From NCBI GenBank assembly GCA_027490155.1, contig JAIXYP010000039.1, positions 1 through 64,000 on the forward strand: a DNA stretch of 64,000 nucleotides, written 5' to 3'. Below the pieces are notes generated by a model, which saw only the letters and a list, made by a program, of their open reading frames with translations, did no database searches and was not told where the DNA came from. This DNA is from Cytophagaceae bacterium. GTDB lineage: Bacteria > Bacteroidota > Bacteroidia > Cytophagales > Flexibacteraceae. Both the position numbers and the translations under genes were made by a program. Shown here one piece after another: positions 44,223 to 55,300 of the stretch (within the stretch, counting starts at the first letter, position 1; every line of letters starts with the position of its first letter).

Positions 44223-45692
44223 ATGGCAACAACCGCACGACCCCTGTGGCAACTCATCGCCCTTAGTTTGATGGCTGGCCTTGTTGGCGCCGCCACTTTT
44301 GGCTATATCAATAGGCCAGCAGAAGGCCCGCTTTTTGCCCATGCCCCTGCCGAATCTGCTCCTGATAATTATCGGTTTGGCGCCCAAAATGCCGCATACA
44401 CTAGTGGGCCTGGCACAGGTGGCCCAGCCAACATCAGCACTGATTTTGTGACCGCCTCGGCAGCCTCAACACCAGCAGTAGTCTTTATCAAAACCGTGTC
44501 GGAGGCCCAAAACACCAATGGCTGGATGGACTGGTTTTTCAACGGAGGCGGGGGTAGCAGGGCCAGCACAGGCTCAGGCGTTATCTTCACCCCGGATGGT
44601 TATGTCGTGACCAACAACCACGTCGTCAACGATGCCGAAAACATTGAGGTAGTCCACGAAAAGCGCACCTACAAAGCCAAAATCGTAGGCACTGACCCTA
44701 GCTGTGATCTAGCTGTGCTCAAGATTGAGGGTAAACGCCTGCCATCCATCAGGGTAGGGGATAGCAAAAAGGTTCAGGTTGGCGAGTGGGTTTTGGCCGT
44801 CGGCAACCCCTTCAACCTGACCAGCACCGTCACCGCAGGCATCGTCAGTGCCAAGGGCCGTAACCTCAATATCGTAAACTCCCAGTTCCCGATCGAGTCC
44901 TTTATCCAGACCGATGCTGCCATCAACCCAGGCAACTCGGGTGGTGCCTTGGTGAACCTCAAAGGCGACCTGATTGGCATCAATACCGCCATCTATAGCC
45001 AGACAGGTAGCTATGCAGGTTATGGCTTTGCCGTCCCGTCTGACCTTGTCGAAAAGGTTGTGGGTGACCTCATCAAGTTTGGCCGTGTCCAGAAGGCCGT
45101 CTTTGGTGCTGATGTTACCGAGCTCAACTCGGGCCTAGCCGAAAAACTCAACACCACAGACCTTAGTGGTGTGGCGGTGGCCTCCTTAGATGCTGATGGA
45201 CCTGCAGACCGTGCCGGTATGCGCAAGGGTGACATCATCGAAAAGGTTGATGGCAAACAGATCAATAGCAAGGCCGAGTTTGACGAAGAAATCTACTACC
45301 ACAGCCCTGGCGACAAAATCAAAGTCACCTACCGCCGTAAGGACCAGCTTTCAACTGCCGAGCTCACCCTTGTCAACCTTGACGGGGGCACTGCAGTCCT
45401 GAAGCGTGAGATCTACAAAAGCAGCAAACTAGGCGCCCAGCTCGAGCGGCTCAGTAAGAACGAACTCGGTAAATACAAAGTCGAGGGCGGTGTTCGCATC
45501 GTTCGGCTTGAGGGTAATGGCATCTTGCGCCGCATGGGCATCACCGAAGGTTTTGCGATAACTAGCATCAACAACAAGCCCGTGACTTCACCTCAGGATC
45601 TTGAGGATACGCTCCTTGCTGTCAGTGGCCGCATCCTGATCGAAGGCCTCAACCAACAGGGCCAGAAAGGATACTACCAGTTTTACTTTTAG
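44223..45692 (+). CDS. HtrA/DegP-type serine protease with two PDZ domains
   Basis: Periplasmic protease-chaperone of 489 residues. N-terminal signal anchor (LIALSLMAGLVGAATFGY), trypsin-like domain with catalytic His133 (TNNHVV), Asp162 (SCDLAVLKI) and Ser239 (NPGNSGGAL), then PDZ1 about 300-390 (DRAGMRKGDIIEKVDGK) and a shorter PDZ2 near the C-terminus (RRMGITEGFAITSINNK). It degrades or refolds damaged envelope proteins. I use ATG 44223; an upstream in-frame extension lacks signal character. A TAGATTTG box lies at 44137-44144. Confidence 0.95.
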   Translation: MATTARPLWQLIALSLMAGLVGAATFGYINRPAEGPLFAHAPAESAPDNYRFGAQNAAYTSGPGTGGPANISTDFVTASAASTPAVVFIKTVSEAQNTNGWMDWFFNGGGGSRASTGSGVIFTPDGYVVTNNHVVNDAENIEVVHEKRTYKAKIVGTDPSCDLAVLKIEGKRLPSIRVGDSKKVQVGEWVLAVGNPFNLTSTVTAGIVSAKGRNLNIVNSQFPIESFIQTDAAINPGNSGGALVNLKGDLIGINTAIYSQTGSYAGYGFAVPSDLVEKVVGDLIKFGRVQKAVFGADVTELNSGLAEKLNTTDLSGVAVASLDADGPADRAGMRKGDIIEKVDGKQINSKAEFDEEIYYHSPGDKIKVTYRRKDQLSTAELTLVNLDGGTAVLKREIYKSSKLGAQLERLSKNELGKYKVEGGVRIVRLEGNGILRRMGITEGFAITSINNKPVTSPQDLEDTLLAVSGRILIEGLNQQGQKGYYQFYF

Positions 45693-45772
45693 GGGTTAGG
45701 CGTTTAGTTATTTGGCCGTCATACAGACTATGGTTGCCTAATTCCCTCCTATATATATAGCAGTCTGCCAGC

Positions 45773-45809
45773 ATGACCACCAATCAAAATTGACCTGATT
45801 GGTGGTCAT
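45773..45809 (+). terminator. hairpin after the HtrA gene
   Basis: A 14-bp perfect stem (ATGACCACCAATCA and its complement) with a 9-nt loop, 80 bp beyond the HtrA stop. There is no T tract after it, so it may be a 3'-end stabilising hairpin more than a terminator. Confidence 0.6.
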
Positions 45810-46246
45810 CTCTTAGTAGGTGATGGTCAAGACCATGTACGGCAATCTGATTTGGCCTTCTACCCAAATTTTATAGAGGTTGTTTCGCTAGTTGGCCATA
45901 CGATTTGGGTGTTTCTGGAAACTTTTTTGTTAAAATTGAATTAAGGGATGTGATTTTTTACCCGATTAGTTCCTAATTTGTTTTGCAATTAATATAGCAT
46001 TAGTTATACAAAAAATGCCCAATATTTTGATTTAGGCTGTTATATTATGGGTGTCGACTTGTTTTTGTATCATATTCGTATCTATGCCAGCCAATCAGAT
46101 GTTACCCTAATGTTTCCAAATTGTTTTATCGATTAGCCTAGTTTGATAATTTTTTATTTGGCGATTGCTGAAATATTGTGTAGTTTATTCTGTTTTACAA
46201 CCAAAGTTAACCTATCATTGTCTGTATGTACCTTTAATCTTGGTTT

Positions 46247-46277
46247 TTTGTTTTGTCAGACTAGTTGCGTATATTTC
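46247..46277 (+). promoter_or_regulatory. probable promoter of the giant surface protein gene
   Basis: TTTG at 46247-46250, a 19-bp spacer and TATATTTC at 46270-46277 match the Bacteroidota consensus at all but the last base. The leader would be about 80 nt to ATG 46366. Confidence 0.6.
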
Positions 46278-46365
46278 GCTTCCTTTTGTGTGTGCTGCCT
46301 ACTAGGTAGGGTACTCATCTAGGTTATCGGAATCTAATCACAGTCAAACCAAACAGCAAGAGACG

Positions 46366-49300
46366 ATGCAAATTCTCTACTCTACAGGGATCAGAAGGCT
46401 AGCCTGGCTCCTCCCGATTTTAACGCTGCTAATACTTGCCCTGCCGGGTAGTGTATCGGCACAGACCTACCTCAATGAGAGCTTCGAGGGGACATGGTCA
46501 GCAGACCCTGGTGCTCCATCTGGCTGGACGCAACAGGAGGTGAGGAACTACACTGTCACTACCTACCAGCCTTGGAGGAAAAATACGCTTACAGGAACCA
46601 ATACATGGTCCTCTACGCCTTATGCATTTTCCACTTGGCCAAATACCACATCCTTCCCTAACTATAATGCCACAACCAACAACTCGGTTGCCTGGATTTA
46701 TGACGGAAATTATGGCGGAGCGGCCTACAATAGTTCCACTCGCTTGATAACACCGACCATTGATCTTTCTAGCAGTACCTCTCCATGGGTGAGCTTTTTC
46801 GTTTGGGATGGCAATGGTATTACAGCACAGCATTTACAAGTTCTCGTTTCTACAGACAACGGAACAACATGGGAACTCCTGATGCCAATTGCATCTCCGG
46901 GACAAGCTACTAGCTCTAGGCCGTTTGCTCAGTATGCCGTCAATCTAAGTCAATACAAATCTGCCACCACAAAACTGGCATTTGGGTCTATCAATACTTT
47001 CGGTAGCTCTGATATTTGGCTAGACCAAATTGTTCTTGCCGAGCGATCAGCAACTACCAATACCTTTAACCCAAGCACTGCAACTGGCAACTGGTTCACA
47101 GCTGCTAGCTGGAGCCTTGGTCGTGTGCCGAATGCACTTGATGACGTCGTAATTGCCGCGGGTAAAACGGCTAATATTGATGTCCTTGCAGGCGTACCTG
47201 CTGTAGCCGCCTCATTGAGTGTTGAGGGTACCCTTCAATACTCTGCAACAAGCAATTATCTGATTGTTGGCGGAGATGTAACAGTTGTTTCTGGTGGCAC
47301 ACTTCGTTTAGGAACTTCTGGAACTACCGGATCTCGTATTTATGTCGGTGGTGACCTCGTAGTAAACGGAACGCTAAACGGTACCCTTGGTACAGGTTGT
47401 GCGCTATACTTCTATGGGCGCAACAAACAGTTCACAGGCAGTGGTACCATAACCAGCAACATCATTCGCGAGATCTATCACGCTGGTACGGGCACATTTA
47501 CTTACAACCAAACCAATGCTGTTGCCGTCCAAGCTACTTTTGGTCTGTTTAACGGTAATGTTAATCCTAACTCGAAACTCAATTTAGGTGTCAATACCTT
47601 TAACTTAACTACTATAAAGGGTTTCGGTAATCTTACTGCTGCTCCTGGCTTTCCTAATATTGGTACCTCGACTAGGTCAGTTACCTATCAAGGACCTAAT
47701 GCAAGCGCCGTGGCTTGCTACACGCCGTTCGGAAACGTATCCAACATTTCAGCTGGTGGCCCAGAGTTAGAGGTTATTAGCGGTGTAAAAACTGTTACTG
47801 GTACCCTAACCTTTAACCACTTTGGTAATTTTGACTTAGTAGCTCCGGTTCAAGTTGGTAATGGCTCTTTCACTGGTACACTCACCATGACCAGGGGTAT
47901 CGTTAACTCAACTAGTACCAATTATCTGTGGTTGGGCCCTTCATGTACTGGCTCATCTGGTACTGCTGCTACCAACTTAAGCACTACATTTAGTTCATCT
48001 GCCACAGCCGGGTCTTACGTATCTGGCCCTATTAGGGTTGCGTTCAATGCACTTGCTACAACTAGGAACCTTCCATTTGGCTTTGGTACCAACTTGCTTT
48101 CAAATACCAGTCCGTTCGGTGCTGCAAATGGTCTTAGGCCAATGGTGCTGTCACGTGCGTCAGGTAACTGGGCAAGCCAAGATATTACTGTTACTCCTAG
48201 TACATCAGCATCAGGCTCTTTTACCGCTCCACTTGCTAAGTTAGTATCTAACAAACTTTGGCAAATTACCGAGAACACTGGTACGCTTGACGCCAATACA
48301 GTTGTTACGCTGTCGGTCCGCAATCAATCCCTTAGTGGAGGTGGTGATAACCTTTTAGCTACGGATAGTACTAGCCACCTCCGAGTGGTACAAAGCACTA
48401 CGGGCACAGGGGGCTGGACTTCACGCTCAAATGCACTCACAAAAGCAGCGTTTACTGATAACTCAGCTGTAACAATCGCTACGCAGGCAGCCTCACCTGG
48501 TCCTATTGCACCATTAAGCACAAACGGTGGCTATTTCGCCATTGCCCAGACTACTTCCACCATAGGTACTACTACCGCCACGACCCCAGTTTCTACTGCA
48601 GTTAGCGCTGGCCAGTCTGACCTTAACTTCTTACGTATTGCAGTTATCTACTCGCCGGCTGGTGGTACAATTAGCCTTTCTGGCGCCAATATCACTGGCA
48701 CCTTTACTGATGGTGATGTTACCGATGCTAAAATTTGGGCTGGTACCGTTAGTGGTCCTACAGGCGCCTCGCCATTAGGAACCATCAACAACCCGTCACC
48801 TGGTACGATTGCGTTCACGGGTCTAAGCACAACTTTGGCTGCTGGCCTTAACTATTTCTGGGTGACATATTCTATGGCAGCTACCCTTAACGGTACTTCT
48901 GCCAAAGCTGATCTCCTGACAGGTGGCCTGACCTTCTCAACATCTGCTGGTGCTATTGCGCCAACAGCTCGTCCTGCTGCTGATCAACTAGGTACGGCAC
49001 GTCTATTTGCTGCACCAATCACGATAACCCCGGCCACAACAACAACATTCTGCGTAGGTGGCTCAGTATCCCTAACTGCCAGCAGTGTTGATAGCTATAC
49101 CTACACTTGGTCGCCAGCTACTGGTCTTAATACGACCTCAGGTGGTACTGTCATAGCTAGCCCAACTACTACCACGACTTATACCGTTTCTGGTGTCAAT
49201 GGCCCTAATACCGTTACCAAAACGCAGGTTGTGACTGTTAATCAATTACCAACAACACCAACAATCCTTGGTACGCCAACTGGTTCTGTTTGCGTAGGCT

Positions 49301-52300
49301 CTACTGTAGCGTTATCACTCGGTAATTTAGGGTCACCATCAGCTGGTACTGGTACAACTACAAGTTCTGCTTACGGACCACTTAGAGGAAACTGGGGTGG
49401 CAGTAGACATCAATACCTCTACACTGCTGCTGAGGTTGGTGCTGCCCGAAACATTGCAGGGCTTCGTTTTGATGTAACAGCATTTTCAGGCTCGCGTGCT
49501 ACCTATACAGGATATACCATCAAAGTGGCACATACCTCGCTTACAGGTCTAGTGTCAACTTTTGAGTCTCCAACTTGGACTACCGTTTATTTCAATGCGG
49601 CTCATCCAGGTGCTACGGCTACAGGTGCTTATACCATTAATTTCAATACGCCATTTGCATATAACGGAACTAGCAATCTCCTAGTCGAGATTTGCTACAA
49701 TGATCCCGATGCAGGTGTAGGTGCGGTTACATTTAACTGTACGAGCCTTGCTTTTATCGGATCGAATACCTTCTCAGGTGACAACAATACTGGTGTTTGT
49801 ACCAATGCTACGGGTACAACCAATGCACTTCGTCCGAACACGATTTTCATGTCGCCCCAGACCTTTAGTACTTATGTTTGGTCTCCGTCAACTGGCCTAA
49901 GTGCAACCAATATTGCAAACCCTGTCCTGACAGTTCCTGCAGCTGGTGCTAATACCTACACCCTAACCGGTACTGATGCCAACGGATGCGTAAGCGCAGC
50001 TGGTAGCATTACTGTAACTGGTCTTGCTCGTCCATCGGCCCCTAGCGTTGAGGCCAATCCTTCGCATTGTGGAAACAAAGCCCCAGGTACCACCTTCACC
50101 TATACAACTGGTGCGGGTGTTACCCTCCGGATCTATGCAACCAACAGCAGCACCACACCGCTCGAGACCATTGCAAGCCCTGGCAACAAAATGACAACCT
50201 ACTTGGTGTCAAATACCACCAATTTGTTTGCATCAGTTGTAGCAGCTAATGGTTGCGAGTCCTCTCGCACGCCATTCACTGTTACTGTTTCAGAGGCCCC
50301 AAGCATCACGATCACACCGGTCGGCGGTAGCTCAATCTGCGTTGGTCAATCAAAGGTGGTCAACCTTACCAGTACAGCTGATTATACCTATTCTTGGTCA
50401 CCAAGTACTGGTGTCACAGCTGGTACTACGGCAGGCAACTTTATCCTTGCCCCTACCACCACAACGACATATACCGTTACAGGTGTTGATCCTGATTTGT
50501 GCCAAAACACGCAGAATATCACCATTACGGTTAACGCTCTGCCAAATGCACCAGTTATTGTTGCTAGCCAAACCGGTTCGGTTTGCCAAGGGTCTCCTGT
50601 TTCACTTTCCGTTCCGAACTTCAATACCGTTCTAGGCACTGGCACGTCAGCTAGCGGTACACAAGGCCCTATGCGTTCCAATTGGGGTGCTGGTAGGTTC
50701 CAGTACCTATACAGAGCGTCTGATATTGGTGGCCCTGCCCGGCTAATCAATGCAATAGCCTTTAATGTTTCTTCGTTTGCTGGTGCACGTCCTACTTTCG
50801 CAGGCTACACCGTCAAAATGGCTAACTCTGCTGTCACTGCATTGACTGGAACCTATCAGTCGCCTACCTGGACCAATGTGTACTTTAACAATGCACAGCC
50901 AGCCCCAACAGCTACGGGTTCTTATGTTATTAACTTCACGACGCCATTTGCGTGGGATGGCACAAGCAACGTTATCATTGACATTTGCCATAACAACCCA
51001 GATGCTGGCAACGGTACCGATGTGTCTTTCACGAACACAACCCTTGCCTACAATGCCTCGACCTCTGCGGCTAATGATAATGCTCCAACCCATTGTTCAG
51101 TTGCATCAGGTACAGCAAGTGGCACTCGTCCAAACACGACTTTTATCACAACACAATCTTTCAGCAGCTATTCATGGTCGCCTAGCACTGGTCTTAGTGC
51201 TACCAATGTTGCCAATCCAACCCTGACAGTTCCGTCAGCTGGCGCTTTGGCCTACACCCTGACTGTAACGAATGCCAACGGATGTCAGAATAATTCGGTG
51301 TTTAATGTTACTGGCCTTGCCGTACCATCAGCACCGACTGTCACTGCCAACCCATCGCATTGCGGCAACAAAGTTCCTGGTGTGACCTTTGGTTCTCATC
51401 TCGGTGATTCCATCCGGATTTACGCCACCAATAGCAGCACTGTAGTGCTCGAGCGAATTGCAGAGCCGGCCTTGAACATGTCAACTTACTTAGTAGGTAC
51501 AACCACGACCCTCTATGCTGCCGTTGTCGGTGTCAATGGTTGTGAGTCAGCACGGACACCTTTCACCGTTAATGTCCTAACTGCACCGACGATCACTGTA
51601 ACCCCTACCACCTCAACATCTATTTGCCCTGGTGGCTCCGTAGAGGTGACAGTTAGTTCACCTGGTGATTATACCTATACTTGGTCTTCTCCTGCCCAAG
51701 TGACTGCAGGTACCACTGCAGGTACTTACATCATTACGCCATCGGCCGCCGGCACCTTTATTGTCACTGGTGTAGATCCAGATTTATGCGAAAACACTGC
51801 CTCTGTTAACATTACCTTCAGGGCTGTTCCTAATGCGCCAGTTATTAGTTCGTCAGCAGGGCTTTCTGTTTGTCAAGGTTCTTCAACTAACCTTAATGTT
51901 ACTGACATCAACACTGTCCTTGGTACCGGTACCGGTTCTAGTGGACTTCAAGGCCCGATGCGCTCTAACTGGGGTGGTTCTAGGCATCAATACCTATACA
52001 GAGCTTCTGATATCGGAGGTGTAGCACGGACGATCCATGCGATCTCTTTTAATGTTACAGGTTTCTCTGCTGCACGTCCAACCTTTACTGGTTATACCAT
52101 TAAGATGGCCAGTACAGCCTCGACTACCCTTACGGCCTTCGAGTCACCTACCTGGACAACTGTTTACACCAATGCAAACCAACCTGCTCCTACAGCAACT
52201 GGTGCGTTTACGTTCAATTTAGCCACACCATTTGCATGGAATGGCACTAGCAACGTTCTGATCGAAGTATGTTACAATGATCAAGATGGTGGCAACGGTA

Positions 52301-55300
52301 CTGACGTGACGTTTAGCAATACCACCTTGGCTTACAACGGTACCATATCCCTTTCTCAGGATAACAATGCCAACGTTTGTACTAACACTGGTACTGGCAC
52401 CTCAACGACTAGGCCTAATACAACCTTTATCACAAGACAAGTATTCAGCTCTTACTCTTGGTCTCCTGCTGACGGCTTGAGTGCAACCAACATTGCTAAT
52501 CCGGTCTTGACTTTGCCAAACACAGGTGCCAACGTTTATACCCTAACCGTTACCAATGCGCTTGGTTGTGCTACTAGCCAACCGATTACGTTGACTGGTG
52601 TAACACCACCATCTGTTTTGTCTGAGGCTACTAATGTTGCCCATTGCGGTGTCCAAACACCTAACGTGACGATCAACACCGTCGTTGGTGATACGATGTT
52701 TGTCTATGCAGACGAAGCAATGACCACTTTGCTCCAGAAAACAAGGGCTACTGCTACTACAACAGCCTTAGCAGGTTTCACGATGGGAGCAGGTACTGTT
52801 TATGTTGCTGGCAAAAACCCAACAACAAGCTGTTTTGGACCAGCCCTCCCTGTTACCATTAGCATCACCCCTGCTCCGGCCCTAACCGCTGGTATCCAAG
52901 GTGCTTATGATCCATGTACGCAGTCAACTGCTTCGGTCCAACTTTTGGCCTCAGGTACTGGCTATACAACCTATACCTGGACCCCAAGTACAGGTCTTAG
53001 CGCTGCTAACATCGCTAACCCTGTTGCCAACCCTAAAGGCACAACAACCTATACTGTTGTTGCTTCTGGAGCTGGCTGTCAGAACACAACTACTGTTACC
53101 GTAACGCGCCAACTGGCACCTGTTGCTACCTCTTCTGCATCGTCTTATGGTGTGCTAAGTGGCCAACCTGTGACATTGACTGGTGTGACAAGGTCTAACC
53201 TTGTACCAGATCCGATCTTGGGTAACGGTACAGCTCCGACTACCGTAGCTACCGGTGTTACCGTTGCTAGTCCATATGCTACTTATTGGGGTGCTAACAA
53301 ACAACAGTACATCATTCGCGCCTCTGAGCTTCGTGCTGCTGGTTATGCTGCTGGTGCCATCAACGGTATGTGGTTCACAATCAATTCTGTCGGTACGGAG
53401 CCTAATGTGCAAGACTTTGCCGTCTTTATGGAGCACACATCTTTGACTGATCTGTCGACTACATCACATCCTGCGACTACATTTACAACACCTGCTAATC
53501 TCGTTTATGGACCAACCACCCGTACGTTGGCTCCAAACTCGTCTGATACAGTTAGGTTTACCAATTCATTCAATTGGAATGGTGTTGACAACATCATCAT
53601 CCAGACCTGTTTTGATAACGATGTCTTTGGTACTTCCAATGCTGGTACGCTCGTTGTGCCGACCACCTATACCAGTACTATGATGGGCTATGGTGACAAC
53701 CAAGGTGGTAGTTTCTGTTCTAACGACTTCACCATCGATGTTCGTCAGACTAACCGTCCTGTGTTTAACTTCCTGCAGCTGCCAACAAGCACTACAGTTA
53801 CCTGGACAGGTCCTAATGGTTTCACTAGCACCAACCGCACACTGGTTATCAACCCAACCGTCAGCGGTACTTATACATTCCGTGCCACTGGCAACGGATG
53901 TACCTCGACTGCAACGCCGTTTAATATTGACATCGTTGCCTGTCCAGTCCCTACTGGCCTTGCATCCACAGGTGTTACAGCTACTACTGCAAGCTTTACG
54001 CACAACCTCATGTTTGGCATCACGAGTTACATTGTTGCCTATCGCCGTGTTGGTACCACCACCTGGACAACCTATTACGTCAACAACGGATCCTTCACGA
54101 TCGTTGGTCTAGCACCGAGCACTTCGTATGAGGTCAACGTGCGTACCTTCTGTAATTTTGCAAGTAGCTCGACTGCTTCAACCAACGTTGTTGTAACTAC
54201 CGGACTTGCCAATGACGTTGTTTCGGGTGCTTTGACCTTGTCTGTTAGCAACAACTTTGTCCCACTAACCCAGGACAATACGACCGCTACAACTGGTCCT
54301 GAGCCTGCACCTACCTGTCAGACTAACTACAGCAAGGATGTTTGGTACAAATACACCGTTCCTGCCTCTGGTCGCGTCATGATCTATGCCAACGTTGGTA
54401 CCCTGACCCGTCTCAACATCCAGAACTTCACCGGCACGCCTACTAACCTTGTTTCTAATGCTTGCGTCGCTGGTACAGCTGGCACCAACGCCCGTCTGTT
54501 TGTCACAGGTCAGACCCCTGGTACCGTCAATTATGTGCGTATCTCTAGCTTCAGTGCTAACGCAGGTACCTTCACCATCGGTATTGCCGAAGGTCACCTC
54601 TGGACAGGTACAACAAACACGACCTACTCAACAGCTACCAACTGGTACGGTGGTGCTACGCCTGCTACATCAGATGTTGTTGTCTTCAGAAGTTCTGGAA
54701 ACCAGCCAAGCGTAACGGCCAGCACTACAACTGCTGGTATTATCCTACAAGCAGGCATTAACCTCACAGTCACGACTGGTACCCTAACTGTCAACGGTCC
54801 GCTTAGCTTTGCTGGTAACAATACCATCAACCTAAACACAGGTGGTATCACTGCCACAGGTGCTGCTAGCCTTGCCAATGCTACCTTCACGGGCTCTGGT
54901 ACGTTAAGCATCACAGGTGCTGTTTCTGCCTCTGGTGCCACGTTTAACAACACGGGTACGACGACCTTTACCGGTGCGACAACCCTCGGCTCTGCTACCC
55001 TTGGTGCAACCACCACAATCAACCTAGCTGGTAACGCTGTCTTCAACAACAGCAGTATCTCCGGCGATGGTATTATTCAGTTCACTGGCACCAGCCGCAC
55101 CCTTTCAGGTTCGGTTCTGCTCGAGAACTTGCAACTTGCTGCCTCCGCATCTGTGGCTACCCAAACTGGTGCAGTCGTTACCATCGGTACTGGTCTGACC
55201 TTGCTTGCAAGCGCTACATTTGACAACACCCTCGGTAGTGTCATCCTCAACAGTGTTAACGGCAAAACCGCTAACCTGACCAACCTCCGCAGTGGTGCTA

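Larger units (their letters stand above)
45693..46365. other. AT-rich intergenic region upstream of the giant surface protein
   Basis: About 670 bp. The first part holds the hairpin at 45773-45809; the middle (45900-46250) is distinctly AT-rich; the end holds the promoter at 46247-46277. No gene or RNA is supported in between. Confidence 0.55.
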